Source of the DNA: Lachnospiraceae bacterium
GTDB lineage: Bacteria > Bacillota > Clostridia > Lachnospirales > Lachnospiraceae
Direction: 5' to 3'
DNA length: 64,000 nucleotides
Assembly (NCBI GenBank): GCA_902363835.1
Contig: CABJBM010000016.1
Span: 93,890 to 157,889 of the forward strand
Part shown: piece after piece, positions 25,907-35,420 of the stretch
Layout: each line of letters begins with the position of its first letter
Position numbering within the stretch: the stretch's first letter is position 1
Translations under genes and position numbers: made by a program
The notes under the pieces: generated by a model
Databases searched by the model: none
Told to the model about the DNA's origin: nothing
Seen by the model: the letters and a program-made list of their open reading frames with translations, nothing else

Positions 25907-27262
25907 TTACTTTTTGCTCATAATATTATTGGCCCCGTTAAAGAATTCTTCTGCGGCTGTAGCTGCATCATATGCACCATAGCACAGCTGTTCCTGGACC
26001 TGATTTAACAGATTGGAAACCTCACTTGCGCCGTCTGGCTGGGGTGGATTGATGGGAGAACAATTAGGGGTTACAACCTCATTGATATAACGGATTACTT
26101 CCTGATCCACATCACTCATCTTAGGTGCCAGCTCTTTGGAAATAACACTGGAGGCCGGAACTCCTCTTTCGCCCAGCAAAATGTTGTTTGCCTCGCTGGA
26201 ATTGGTCAGGAAGTTAAGAACCTTAACTGCTTCTTCCGGATTCTTTGTATGAGCGCCGACAGAGAAAAACATGCTGGATTTTAAATAACCGGATTTCTTC
26301 GGATCTGCTGACGGCCAGGTGGTAATACCGATTTCCATGCCCTCAGGAGCTGCTTTTTGAATAGCAGTCAGCTGATTAGAGTTATAAAAAGCACACCAGG
26401 ACATGGTTTCAGGACCGGAGCCGTAAACAAGAGGCTCCTGTTCAACGGAACCGATGGAAAGCTCTGCAAATACACCTGGATCAATAAACCAGCCTTCCTT
26501 AATTCCTGTCTCATACATCTGGAAAAATGGAAGATAATCGTTTGCAGTTCCACCCATCTTTTTGTCTCCATAAAGAACAATATCATAGCTTCTCATAAAA
26601 TAATCCAGATAAGCTCCCGCATTATAATAGGCAATGTTTGTTTTATACCCTGTTTTTTCGTAAACCTGACGGCATACATCAATGAATTCATCCGTAGTCA
26701 TGTAATCCTTGATTTCAATGCCATTTTCTTCGAGAAGAGTTTTATTATACAGCAGAGAGGGTGCATTAATTCCCGCACAGATCGCGTATACCCCGTCATT
26801 TACCGTACCGCTGGCTATGGTATTGTCAGAAATGTTGGAAACATCCAGGGTACCGTCTTCCATATACGGCTTTAAATCTACCAGCAGTCCGTTTTTTACA
26901 TATTGATCAATAAACGAATAATCCATCTGAACAAGATCCGGAATCGCCTGTCCTGCTGCGGAAGTAGCCAGTTTATTCCAGTAATCAGACCACTCGGAAA
27001 ACTGTCCTTCTATGGTTATCCCCGGGTTCTGCTCCCCATATAAGTCTAAGGCAGCCTGAGTTTTCTCGTTTCTGACCTGATTTCCCCACCAGCTCATGGT
27101 CAGCTTAACATCTCCGCCTGCATTTTTTGCACTTGCCGCGGCAGTATCTTCTGCAGCAGAACCTGCTGTAGTATCTGCAGTTGTGGATGTGCCGCCTCCG
27201 CAGCCGGCAAGTGAAGCCGCTGCCATAGCTGCCGCCAATAGTAACACAATTCTTTTCTTCAT
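25907..27262 (-). CDS. Extracellular sugar-binding lipoprotein of an ABC importer
   Basis: The 451-residue protein begins with a lipoprotein signal, MKKRIVLLLAAAMAAASLAG, with the lipid-anchored Cys at position 21 (LAGC). The mature part is a CUT1-type family 1 solute-binding protein (LTMSWWGNQVRNEKTQAALD, IPDLVQMDYSFIDQYVKNGL). The ATG at 27262 follows GGAGGAAGG. It heads an operon with two permeases and a GH2 enzyme and diverges from a YesM/YesN-type two-component system, which probably senses the same oligosaccharide. The ligand is unknown; neighbouring GH105 and GH2 enzymes suggest uronate-containing oligosaccharides. Confidence 0.9.
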   Translation of the reverse strand: MKKRIVLLLAAAMAAASLAGCGGGTSTTADTTAGSAAEDTAAASAKNAGGDVKLTMSWWGNQVRNEKTQAALDLYGEQNPGITIEGQFSEWSDYWNKLATSAAGQAIPDLVQMDYSFIDQYVKNGLLVDLKPYMEDGTLDVSNISDNTIASGTVNDGVYAICAGINAPSLLYNKTLLEENGIEIKDYMTTDEFIDVCRQVYEKTGYKTNIAYYNAGAYLDYFMRSYDIVLYGDKKMGGTANDYLPFFQMYETGIKEGWFIDPGVFAELSIGSVEQEPLVYGSGPETMSWCAFYNSNQLTAIQKAAPEGMEIGITTWPSADPKKSGYLKSSMFFSVGAHTKNPEEAVKVLNFLTNSSEANNILLGERGVPASSVISKELAPKMSDVDQEVIRYINEVVTPNCSPINPPQPDGASEVSNLLNQVQEQLCYGAYDAATAAEEFFNGANNIMSKK

Positions 27263-27295
27263 GAAACCTTCCTCCATTCATTTACTTTTGCTGTA

Positions 27296-27336
27296 TTAAG
27301 CGTTTTCATTATACTTCCCACGATTATTCCAGTAAA
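27296..27336 (-). promoter_or_regulatory. Promoter of the sugar importer operon with a cre-like site
   Basis: On the minus strand TTTACT (27331-27336) and TATAAT (27308-27313) are 17 bp apart. Starting at the last base of the -10 box is TGAAAACGCTTAAT (27296-27309), which matches the CcpA cre consensus TGNAANCGNWNNCW except at the C near the end. A CcpA repressor there would sit on the transcription start, fitting glucose repression. Confidence 0.55.
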
Positions 27337-27477
27337 TGAGTAAAACCGGGTTCCAAGTTGAAAAAACCGTGTTGTCTGTATAATTTGAATAGTTCTTTTC
27401 CCTAACCGGTTGTTTTGCTGAGATGTTTTATATATAATTTAGCTGTCATTAGTTCAGTACGCGAAAGGCGGTTCTTT

Positions 27478-29259
27478 ATGAAGCAGTTTATTAGAAATCT
27501 CTCTTTAAAAAAGAAGATTCATTCCATTGTATTTGTTTGCATCATCCTTTTGGCTTTCGTTTCTCTGTTCAGTATTCATCTGGTATCCAAGGCCCACCAA
27601 AAGGTGCTCTATCAATCTGTGGCCTCCTCCTTATCCTATACTGCCAAAGAGCTGAATAACCGGCTGGACAATGTTTCCACCATGGCCGATATGTTTCTGG
27701 CTGATACCATTATCCAAAACGGACTTGGTACTTTAAAGGATTCTTCCAGCGTTCAGGACCGTACCATTGCATACAAAGCCCTTTACGGAACTTTAAATGA
27801 ATATTATTTTTCCTTCCGGAAAAACAATATTAACTTTATGAGCCTTTATCAGGACCGTTTTTCCATTCATACCCATATTTCAGCGGAAAATACTCTTCCG
27901 GAAGCCGTCACTCAGGACCTTGTCACAAGAGGCGAAAATGCAAAAGGACGTACACTCTGGATTACTGACTACAGCGATGAATACGGCCTGTTTATGGTCA
28001 AGAATCTGCGGAGGTCGGAATATTTAAGTCTTGATTCTCTTGGAACGCTTGTTGTCAGCTTAAATATTGACGGGCTGATCAAGGCTGCCACCGGCACCAG
28101 CCACTTTTATGATGATACCCGTTATATCCTTTACGGTCAGAAGGACTTGATCTATAACTCCTCCAGTTTAAAAGCCAACGAAATGTCACTTTTTGATAAT
28201 TTTTTCCATTCCAGATACGGTCTTGTAAATCCTGATGGGAACAGCTTTTTTTACGTAAAAGGAATCATACCGGAATTTGACTGGGATTATGTTTGTCTGA
28301 TTCCATATGGCAGCATCTCGGATTCTCTCCGCACCAGCTTAAAAATCTGCCTGACAATCATTACAGTCTCCATAGGGCTGGCCATCCTGCTCTCCTCTGC
28401 TTTGATTGACTCTATTACAAGGCATTTTGACAATCTGCTGTTAAAAATGGAACGCTTTGCGGCAGGGCAGACCGAAACACCGCAGATTTCCTACGATTAC
28501 AGTAAACGCACCGATGAATTGGGCATTTTACACTCCTGCTTCGACCAGATGGTGGATAAAGTAAACCAACTGATCCGGACCAATTACCTAAACGAAATCC
28601 TTATAAAAGAAGCCCAGCTAAAAGCCCTGGAAACTCAGATGAATCCACACTTTTTGTACAACACCCTGGAATCCATCAACTGGAGGGCAAAGACCATTGG
28701 GGCAAAAGATATTTCTTCCATGACGGAATCCCTGGGCACTCTCCTTCGAATTACACTGGACCAGAAACACAAAGAAGTCCCTTTAAGCCGGGAGCTGGAA
28801 CTTGTGCAATGCTATATGACAATCCAGAAATACCGGTATGAGGACCGGCTGGAATATGAGATATCTGCTCCCCAGCATCTCTTCGGATGTGCTGTACTGA
28901 AACTGACTCTCCAGCCACTGGTGGAAAATGCCATCCGCTATGGATTGGAGGAGAATACGGAGGAATGCCGGATTCAGATTGTAGCTGAATCAGATGGTTC
29001 CACCCTTTTTGTTTCTGTAAAAAATAACAGTTCCTTTTTTGAAGACGACCTTTTAAAGAAACTGAAAACACACAAAATAGAACCTCATGGTTTTGGAATC
29101 GGTCTTTTAAATATTCTGGAGCGAATGGAGCTTACTTATGGAGAAAACTACGGACTTACCCTCTATAATGAGGAAGACCAGGCTGTCGCCCAGTTATCTT
29201 TTCCCCTAAATCCTACGCTTCATGCCATTTCTGATACGAAAGGAGATCGCAAATGCTGA
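27478..29259 (+). CDS. Sensor histidine kinase, YesM type
   Basis: The 593-residue membrane kinase has one span at about 16-37, an extracellular Cache-like sensor domain (about 40-280), a second span at about 290-315, a HAMP domain (about 316-365), and a cytoplasmic His_kinase domain. The phosphorylated His is in ETQMNPHFLYNTLESINW, and an HATPase region follows (QPLVENAIRYGLE, HGFGIGLLNI). Members of this family sense oligosaccharides outside the cell. The ATG at 27478 lies behind AAAGGCGG; the longer frame is unsupported. The last seven bases overlap the response-regulator gene. Confidence 0.92.
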   Translation: MKQFIRNLSLKKKIHSIVFVCIILLAFVSLFSIHLVSKAHQKVLYQSVASSLSYTAKELNNRLDNVSTMADMFLADTIIQNGLGTLKDSSSVQDRTIAYKALYGTLNEYYFSFRKNNINFMSLYQDRFSIHTHISAENTLPEAVTQDLVTRGENAKGRTLWITDYSDEYGLFMVKNLRRSEYLSLDSLGTLVVSLNIDGLIKAATGTSHFYDDTRYILYGQKDLIYNSSSLKANEMSLFDNFFHSRYGLVNPDGNSFFYVKGIIPEFDWDYVCLIPYGSISDSLRTSLKICLTIITVSIGLAILLSSALIDSITRHFDNLLLKMERFAAGQTETPQISYDYSKRTDELGILHSCFDQMVDKVNQLIRTNYLNEILIKEAQLKALETQMNPHFLYNTLESINWRAKTIGAKDISSMTESLGTLLRITLDQKHKEVPLSRELELVQCYMTIQKYRYEDRLEYEISAPQHLFGCAVLKLTLQPLVENAIRYGLEENTEECRIQIVAESDGSTLFVSVKNNSSFFEDDLLKKLKTHKIEPHGFGIGLLNILERMELTYGENYGLTLYNEEDQAVAQLSFPLNPTLHAISDTKGDRKC

Positions 29260-30779
29260 AATTAATTATTGCTGATGATGAACGAATGATCCGGGAGTCT
29301 ATTTCTTCCCTCATTGACTGGAACAGCCTGGGCATCGAACTGATCGGAACCTGCCGCGACGGCATTGAGGCCTATAACATGATTCTCGATGAATCGCCGG
29401 ACATTGTTATGACTGACATACGGATGCCCGGTCTGTCAGGATTGGAATTGGTAGAACGTATTTCCCAGGCCGATATGGATACCCAGTTTATCCTTTTGTC
29501 TGGCTTTGGAGAATTTGAATATGCAAAACAGGCGATGAAATACCGGGTCCATCATTATCTTCTCAAGCCATGCAACGAGGAGCAAATCATGGAAAGCATG
29601 CGGGATGTGATCCAGGAATACTATCACCGCCAGGCGTTTCAGGATTTGAGAGAACGCCAGAAGGCATTGACTGCCAACTTACACCACAGCATTCTGGCAA
29701 ATATTATTAACGAACTGATTTTTCTGTCTGAACCGGCGGAATTTGTCTGGAACGCCTATTCCGGATTTATGGATTTCTATAATACAGGATATGAAATGTG
29801 TTTTCTCCACTATCTGGAAGAAGATCATTTTATCTCTGTTTTAAGCCGCATTTACGATTACATGGCCGAACATGCGCCTGGTATCGAATTATACTGTATC
29901 TATGTAAAAAACTCCCTGATTCTGTTTTTTGAAGGATACCAGGTCTCCTATGATCCATTGGATTCCTTCATGCAAAGCTTAAATCCAAAAGCACAATCTG
30001 TGGAACTGGATTATAAACGTTTCACCTTTTCAGGCCTGGGAAAGCTTTTAGAGACCCTGATTACAAAGATCAGACGTTACGGAATCATTTATTTTATGAA
30101 CGGACTTCAGCCGGTCCCTACCTGTAATTATAAAAATTTGATTTCCAAAATCGAAGAGCTGACTACACTTTTGATTCAAGCAAACGGTTCAGCGCTGAGA
30201 TCACATCTGGATGAACTCACTGCAATTTTAAACGACATCACCAACCCCGATTTTTTAAAGCAGGCAGGTTCACGGATTCTGATTAAATTTGCTACGGAAA
30301 GCAGCTATCTTTCATCCGTAGACACTACGGAATATTTAATGGATTTAAACCAGCAGAGTGAAATTTCCGGCATCCGCGCCATGTTATGTGAAAAACTTAA
30401 CGAGGTCTTAAAAGAACCGTCCAGCCTTTCTCAGCGATACAGTCCTTTTATTGAAAAGGTCATGCAGTATGTGGAAGAACATCTGGATAATCCTAATCTT
30501 ACATTGAAATGCATTGCTGAAAGTTACCTTTTTATGAATGTGGATTATGTCAGCAAACGGTTCAGCAAGGAAACAAAACAAAAATTCTCAAACTACATCA
30601 CTACCCTGCGCATCCAAAAAGCCAAACAGTTATTGGCAGAAGGCCATACCGAACAAATTCAATGGGTTGCCCAGCAGGTGGGATGTGGAAATAACCCCCA
30701 GTATTTCAGCCAGATTTTCAAGAAAAACACGGGGATGACACCTAGCGCATATGCTAAAAAGTTAAACGGAGGAGAATGA
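29253..30779 (+). CDS. Response regulator with AraC-type DNA-binding domain, YesN type
   Basis: The 508-residue protein has a receiver domain at 1-120 with the acidic pair DDE (9-11), the phospho-acceptor Asp in DIVMTDIRMPG (about 56) and Lys in YLLKPCNEE. A long linker follows (about 130-400), then an AraC-type double helix-turn-helix, LTLKCIAESYLFMNVDYVSK and IQWVAQQVGCGNNPQYFSQI, at the C-terminus. It is the partner of the overlapping kinase gene and probably activates the divergent importer operon and the downstream GH105 gene. AAAGGAG precedes the ATG, and the stop is one base from the next start. Confidence 0.93.
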   Translation: MLKLIIADDERMIRESISSLIDWNSLGIELIGTCRDGIEAYNMILDESPDIVMTDIRMPGLSGLELVERISQADMDTQFILLSGFGEFEYAKQAMKYRVHHYLLKPCNEEQIMESMRDVIQEYYHRQAFQDLRERQKALTANLHHSILANIINELIFLSEPAEFVWNAYSGFMDFYNTGYEMCFLHYLEEDHFISVLSRIYDYMAEHAPGIELYCIYVKNSLILFFEGYQVSYDPLDSFMQSLNPKAQSVELDYKRFTFSGLGKLLETLITKIRRYGIIYFMNGLQPVPTCNYKNLISKIEELTTLLIQANGSALRSHLDELTAILNDITNPDFLKQAGSRILIKFATESSYLSSVDTTEYLMDLNQQSEISGIRAMLCEKLNEVLKEPSSLSQRYSPFIEKVMQYVEEHLDNPNLTLKCIAESYLFMNVDYVSKRFSKETKQKFSNYITTLRIQKAKQLLAEGHTEQIQWVAQQVGCGNNPQYFSQIFKKNTGMTPSAYAKKLNGGE

Positions 30780-30780
30780 C

Positions 30781-31893
30781 ATGACAAACAAAGAATTACT
30801 GCCAAAAATCCATCTTGTGATGGACAAACTGATGAATCTTGGAGGAGGCGACTATGAAAACGACCGCTCCGTAGGAAAGGAAGACGCAAGCCGCGGCATC
30901 ATTGCCAGAGACTTCGGAATTGAAGAATGGGACTGGCCTCAGGGCGTAGGCCTTTATGGTCTTTTAAAGCTTCAGAGGTTTTACGGAGATAACCGTTACT
31001 TGGAATTTTTTGATAACTGGTTTGAGAACAATTTAAAGAAAGGACTTCCCAGTAAAAATATTAATACCACTGCCCCCTATCTGGTTTTAGCCGAACTGCT
31101 TGATACTCTTAATAACCCGGAATACGAAAAGTTATGTCTGGATCATGCCCGCTGGCTGATGACCGGGCTTCCAAGAACAAAGGAAGGCGGCTTCCAGCAT
31201 GTGGTAACTGCAATCGGAAACCGGGACGGCGTCCTGTTAAACCATGGAGAAATGTGGATTGATACGTTATTCATGGCAGTTCTGTTTTTAAATAAAATGG
31301 GCCATCGGTTCCAGGATCAGGAGTGGATCAGTGAAGCTCTTCATCAGGTATTATTACATATCAAATACTTATACGACAAACATACGGGATTATTTTATCA
31401 CGGCTGGAGTTTTCCGTTAAATAATAATTTCGGAGGAATCTTCTGGTGCAGGGGCAATTCCTGGTTTACCTATGGAATTCTGGAGTTTATTGAGTCCTAT
31501 GAAGGAACTCTTGATAAAGGACTTCTCACTTACCTGACAGATACCTATAAAGCCCAGGTAAATGCTCTGAAAGACTTACAGGCCCCATCTGGTTTATGGA
31601 ATACCGTTCTTGTGGATCCTGCAAGCTACGAAGAAGTTTCCGGTACGGGAGCAATCGCCGGCGGTATATTAAAAGGGATAAAAATGGGCATTCTCGATGA
31701 ATCATACCATGAATGTGCAGACCGGGCAATAAAAGCGATATGCAAAAACATAGGAGAAGATGGAACCGTTTTAAATGTTTCCGCAGGAACCGGAATGGGC
31801 TATGATGCAGATCATTATAAAAATATTACCATTCGTCCCATGGCCTACGGACAGTCATTGGCTCTGATTTCACTGATCGAAGCATTGAATTAA
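30781..31893 (+). CDS. GH88/GH105 unsaturated uronyl hydrolase (YteR/YesR-like)
   Basis: The 370-residue cytoplasmic (alpha/alpha)6-barrel enzyme belongs to the GH88/GH105 group, which removes the 4,5-unsaturated uronic acid left by polysaccharide lyases from the non-reducing end. The catalytic Asp is probably D161 in [11 protein letters not shown], equivalent to Asp143 of B. subtilis YteR, and the WDWPQGVG segment (50-57) resembles the substrate loop. It is translationally linked to the response-regulator gene (one-base gap, GGAGGAG). With GH2 and the importer it indicates use of fragments of pectin (rhamnogalacturonan) or similar uronate polymers. No lyase is in the window. Confidence 0.88.
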   Translation: MTNKELLPKIHLVMDKLMNLGGGDYENDRSVGKEDASRGIIARDFGIEEWDWPQGVGLYGLLKLQRFYGDNRYLEFFDNWFENNLKKGLPSKNINTTAPYLVLAELLDTLNNPEYEKLCLDHARWLMTGLPRTKEGGFQHVVTAIGNRDGVLLNHGEMWIDTLFMAVLFLNKMGHRFQDQEWISEALHQVLLHIKYLYDKHTGLFYHGWSFPLNNNFGGIFWCRGNSWFTYGILEFIESYEGTLDKGLLTYLTDTYKAQVNALKDLQAPSGLWNTVLVDPASYEEVSGTGAIAGGILKGIKMGILDESYHECADRAIKAICKNIGEDGTVLNVSAGTGMGYDADHYKNITIRPMAYGQSLALISLIEALN

Positions 31894-31907
31894 AATCAAT
31901 ACAAACA

Positions 31908-31954
31908 CAAAAAAACCAGTAAGTACAAGATTTTCCTTGTAATTACTGGTTTTT
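31908..31954. terminator. Bidirectional terminator between GH105 gene and tRNA-Gln
   Basis: AAAAACCAGTAA pairs with TTACTGGTTTTT, and inside it TACAAG pairs with CTTGTA. T-runs flank the stem on both strands. It separates convergent transcripts. Confidence 0.9.
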
Positions 31955-31961
31955 CTTATCA

Positions 31962-32033
31962 CTGGGCTACAAGGATTCGAACCTTGAAATGACGGAGTCA
32001 GAGTCCGTTGCCTTACCATTTGGCGATAGCCCA
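31962..32033 (-). tRNA. tRNA-Gln (anticodon CTG), copy 2
   Basis: It is identical to the copy at 22087-22159 in acceptor, D, anticodon and T arms, with anticodon CTG. It differs by one base less in the variable loop (CATTT, five bases, the usual length). The discriminator is G and CCA is not encoded. It has its own consensus promoter and a strong terminator. Confidence 0.96.
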
Positions 32034-32049
32034 TCAATGCAACGAATGT

Positions 32050-32078
32050 ATTATACTATAGCTTTCCATTCTGGTCAA
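32050..32078 (-). promoter_or_regulatory. Promoter of tRNA-Gln copy 2
   Basis: TTGACC (32073-32078), 17-bp spacer, TATAAT (32050-32055) on the minus strand, 16 bp upstream of the tRNA. Confidence 0.88.
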
Positions 32079-32114
32079 GCACTTTCTTTACATTTTATTT
32101 CCATAAACAGCTCA

Positions 32115-33569
32115 TCAGGAAGAGCTTCCTGCTTTCGCAGGCTCTTCCTGGCTTTTTGTTGTATGAGGTTCTTCCTGGGAAGGGTTCTTCCCGGTTTCCC
32201 CCGGATTCTTCGTCGTCTCAGACGGACTCTCCTTGACAGGGTCCGTCTGCTCCGTTTGTTTTGTCTCTTCGCTCTCTTCCTCCGTCACATCCGGGTCTGC
32301 ACTTCCGTCTCCGATCACAGGAGTCTCAAAGACTCCCTTAACCGTTGTCTGCTTCCCGATCTTAGGAGATATGCCGCCCAGGGTAAAGGTATATTCCATT
32401 CCCCCCTGAAGCCCGGTTACATGAATCTCACAGGAATAGGAATCCGTATCTTCCACCTTGGCAGAATAGGTATTCCCATCTTCATCCTTTACTGAAACCG
32501 TGGGATTTTTCCATTTCACCTTGGTTTTAAAGTTCACCATGACAACACCGTTGTCGTAGTCCACATAGTCTATCTTAATATTTTCTGTTGAAACAACTGC
32601 CTCCTCTGAGGTAGTTTCTACTGCCGTGGCAGACGTTGCCGGCGGCTGGGTCTGGGAAGGCTGGGACGAAGTCTGAGCTTCCGTTTCCGGTGCCGAAGTC
32701 TGGGCTTCTTCTGAAGCAGAGCTTTCCGCCACAGTCTCAGGAGCCGCGGTTGTGGTGACCTGGGTGGTGTGTGCCTGGCTGGTTTCCTCCGCCCTGTCTG
32801 TCTTGCCTCCCACCGCATATGAGCGTTCTGTTATCACTTTCGCAATCTCCTCCATGGTAAGAGGAGCCAGCTCCTTCATATCATCCATGGTAAGGGAAGA
32901 ATTCTGCAGAATCAGCTCTCTTAAAAAGTAAGCCTTTCCGTAAGAAATCTTATATTCCTCTGCCAGCTTTTTTACCTCAGCCTCTTCTATGACCTGCTGG
33001 TCATACACCACCGCCCTTACCTTGTTCTGCTCCAGGGTATTCTGGATATCGCTTACCACTTCAAAGCGAAGGCTTGAGGCCTTGCTGATGCTGTCATTTG
33101 ATACAGTAACCAGAACCGCATTATCCAAATCACTAAAAAATCCATGGGTAACCATGGAACCGATTACGGCATTGACAGCCGTATTCAAATCCACACCCTT
33201 TAAATCCATATCCTGCATGATGCTTTCCGCATCCTCATTAAGTGCATTTGCCGATAAGACCTTATTCTTCTTATTTACGGATAATTCCACGCTTGGATTT
33301 ACATCAATTCCAATCACGGAATCCACTTTTCCATTCTGATAAGTATAAGTTCCTCCGGCCAGAGCAATCATGCAAAAGCACGCAGCTACCAGGGTGGCAA
33401 TGACCCTCTGCCTTAAGAAGAAAACAGAACGGGGTCCTTTCTCTGCCTTTATCTGAGGCGTACTTAAGTCAATCCGTTCCAGAACATTAGGAGTTAAGTT
33501 TCCGGCTGCAGATTTTAAGCAGGCTTCAATCTGTTGTCTATTCAATTGTCTGCGATCTAATTCAGCCAT
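32115..33569 (-). CDS. RsgI-like membrane anti-sigma factor
   Basis: The 484-residue protein has a cytoplasmic N-terminus (1-52) that would bind sigma, one membrane span (about 53-75), and an external domain with the RsgI-family pattern IGIDVNPSVELSVNKKNKVL (about 86-105). A Thr/Ser/Glu-rich low-complexity stretch (about 265-330) is followed by an FN3-like beta domain (about 335-420) and an acidic, Pro/Thr/Glu-rich tail. The disordered stretches suggest a wall-spanning sensor. It starts nine bases after the ECF sigma gene, the classic sigma/anti-sigma pairing. RsgI proteins usually pair with SigI, but the partner here is ECF-type. The signal sensed is unknown. Confidence 0.8.
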   Translation of the reverse strand: MAELDRRQLNRQQIEACLKSAAGNLTPNVLERIDLSTPQIKAEKGPRSVFFLRQRVIATLVAACFCMIALAGGTYTYQNGKVDSVIGIDVNPSVELSVNKKNKVLSANALNEDAESIMQDMDLKGVDLNTAVNAVIGSMVTHGFFSDLDNAVLVTVSNDSISKASSLRFEVVSDIQNTLEQNKVRAVVYDQQVIEEAEVKKLAEEYKISYGKAYFLRELILQNSSLTMDDMKELAPLTMEEIAKVITERSYAVGGKTDRAEETSQAHTTQVTTTAAPETVAESSASEEAQTSAPETEAQTSSQPSQTQPPATSATAVETTSEEAVVSTENIKIDYVDYDNGVVMVNFKTKVKWKNPTVSVKDEDGNTYSAKVEDTDSYSCEIHVTGLQGGMEYTFTLGGISPKIGKQTTVKGVFETPVIGDGSADPDVTEEESEETKQTEQTDPVKESPSETTKNPGETGKNPSQEEPHTTKSQEEPAKAGSSS

Positions 33570-33577
33570 ATCAAAGC

Positions 33578-34156
33578 CTACTCCTCTCTCAAATAATTTT
33601 CCAATTTCTTCATTGCACGGTTATATCTGGAAAGGGCTGTAGCCAAAGGAATCTTAAGGCTGGCGGCAATCTCTCTGTGTTTCATGCCTCCTGAGGTATG
33701 AAGGAGAACGATCTCCCTCTCCTCTTCCTTAAGAATCTGCAAAGCGGCAAGAAGCACCATCTTATCTGCCGCCATTTCAATCTCAGAGCAGACTTCACCC
33801 GTCTCTGCTCCTGTTAAATCCTCCAGCGTAACATCCGAATCATGTTTTTGTTCCCGGAATTTCATATAGCATAAGTTCCGCGCGATTGTAAACATCCATG
33901 CCAAAGGCTTCCCCTGGGATTTATAGCCTGATGCAGAGGTCCATATCTTAAGATATGCTTCCTGCATGATCTCCTCAGCATCCTGGGGGTTCCTTACAAT
34001 GGACAAAATAAAGCTATACATTGTCCGGTCCGTATTCTGATATAGCTGCCGAAAGGCCTCCTGGTCTCCAACCGCAACTTTTCTAAGAAGCTCTTCGTCG
34101 CTTAAACGGCCGTAATCCTCAGGCCCGCCAAGGCTCATCAATCCCATAAATAACAT
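33578..34156 (-). CDS. ECF-family RNA polymerase sigma factor
   Basis: The 192-residue sigma factor has region 2 at about 25-95 (MYSFILSIVRNPQDAEEIMQ, then LAWMFTIARNLCYMKFRE) and region 4 at about 135-187 (LPALT-type helices here as EEREIVLLHTSGGMKHREIA). Region 3 is absent, as in ECF sigmas. It is followed by an RsgI-type anti-sigma gene nine bases downstream, so activity is probably released by an envelope signal. AAGGA lies eleven bases before the ATG at 34156; a later Met cannot be excluded. Confidence 0.88.
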   Translation of the reverse strand: MLFMGLMSLGGPEDYGRLSDEELLRKVAVGDQEAFRQLYQNTDRTMYSFILSIVRNPQDAEEIMQEAYLKIWTSASGYKSQGKPLAWMFTIARNLCYMKFREQKHDSDVTLEDLTGAETGEVCSEIEMAADKMVLLAALQILKEEEREIVLLHTSGGMKHREIAASLKIPLATALSRYNRAMKKLENYLREE

Positions 34157-34232
34157 GGATCCGATTTCCTTTCTACTAAGTTAATGCGGAATACTGTCAT
34201 CTTATTGCATAAACTGGAAAATTTTTATTACC

Positions 34233-35411
34233 TTATTTTTCCACCCCAAAACCGCTTTCAGCCGTTATGATCAGACAGCACCGCTTATCTATTTCAGTTA
34301 CCTTTTTGGTAACTTCTTCCTTTAGCCATTCCTTCTTATTCCTGTCATATTCCCGGGGCATCACCAGATCAAAGATCAGGTTGATCTTATTCTTTCCCTC
34401 TATCATACGAAAGTCGTGGAAAGAAATCCTGGTATCTATTCCCTGAAGCACATTTTCCAGCATGGTTCCAAATTCCATGACCCTGGAATCCTTTGTTTCC
34501 ACCGGATCCATATGAATCACCAGAAATATCCCAAACTTTCTTACCGCTTCCCTTTCAATTGTATCAATAATCTCATGGGAAATGTCTATATTAACATCAT
34601 TAGGCACCTCTGCGTGAATGGATGCCATGCTTCTGGAAGGGCCGTAATTGTGCACGATTAAATCATGGCTCCCCAGTATGCCGTCATAGCTTTCTACAAA
34701 TTCCGTAATCTCATCATACAGCTTTGGATCAATAGGTTCTCCGATAAGGGGAGCAAGGGTATCCTTGGCAATTTTCACACCCGCCCACATGACAATAACA
34801 GAGACCACAAGCCCTATGATCCCGTCAATGTTAAGTCCCCAGATGCCATAGACCAGAATCGACAGGATGGTGGCGGAAGTAGTCACCACATCTCCAAGGG
34901 AATCTGCTGCAGTGGCCTTCATCACAGTGGACTGGATCCTTTTTCCCAGAGTATTGTTAAAAAATGCCATCCAAAGCTTTACACAAACAGACAACAATAA
35001 GATGGCCACTGACACAGCCTTAAACGTCAGCTCTTCCGGGTGAATGATTTTCTCAATAGAAGTTTTTAAAAAGGAAAAACCTACCTGAATGACCAAAAAG
35101 GCCACGATAAAGGCGGCAATATATTCCATCCTCCCATGTCCGAAGGGATGGTCTTCATCCGCCGGCTTTCCGGCCATTTTCACCCCTACAAATCCCACAA
35201 TGGAAGAAGCCGCGTCAGAAAGGTTGTTAAAGGCATCTGCCATAACAGAGATACTGTTGATCAGCATTCCAATAAAAAGCTTGGAGCCAAACAGCAAAAC
35301 ATTGCAGCAGATCCCCACAATACTTGCCATAAGCCCGTACCGGGTCCGCACCTGCATATCCTCTGTATTTTTATAATCCTTTACAAATTTCCTAATCAAA
35401 AATTCTGTCAT
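34233..35411 (-). CDS. Cation diffusion facilitator (CDF) transporter
   Basis: The 392-residue protein is a divalent-metal/proton antiporter with six membrane spans (about 20-215) and a cytoplasmic C-terminal domain. Metal-site patterns of the family are present in span 2 (ADAFNNLSDAASS), the HPFGHGRMEY loop (about 85-95) and span 5 (TAADSLGDVVTT). The Asn-containing NNLSD and DSLGD patterns resemble manganese or iron/zinc exporters, but selectivity cannot be fixed. AAAGGAG precedes the ATG, ten bases after truA, so it is probably co-transcribed with it. Confidence 0.9.
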   Translation of the reverse strand: MTEFLIRKFVKDYKNTEDMQVRTRYGLMASIVGICCNVLLFGSKLFIGMLINSISVMADAFNNLSDAASSIVGFVGVKMAGKPADEDHPFGHGRMEYIAAFIVAFLVIQVGFSFLKTSIEKIIHPEELTFKAVSVAILLLSVCVKLWMAFFNNTLGKRIQSTVMKATAADSLGDVVTTSATILSILVYGIWGLNIDGIIGLVVSVIVMWAGVKIAKDTLAPLIGEPIDPKLYDEITEFVESYDGILGSHDLIVHNYGPSRSMASIHAEVPNDVNIDISHEIIDTIEREAVRKFGIFLVIHMDPVETKDSRVMEFGTMLENVLQGIDTRISFHDFRMIEGKNKINLIFDLVMPREYDRNKKEWLKEEVTKKVTEIDKRCCLIITAESGFGVEK

Positions 35412-35420
35412 AGTGCTCCT

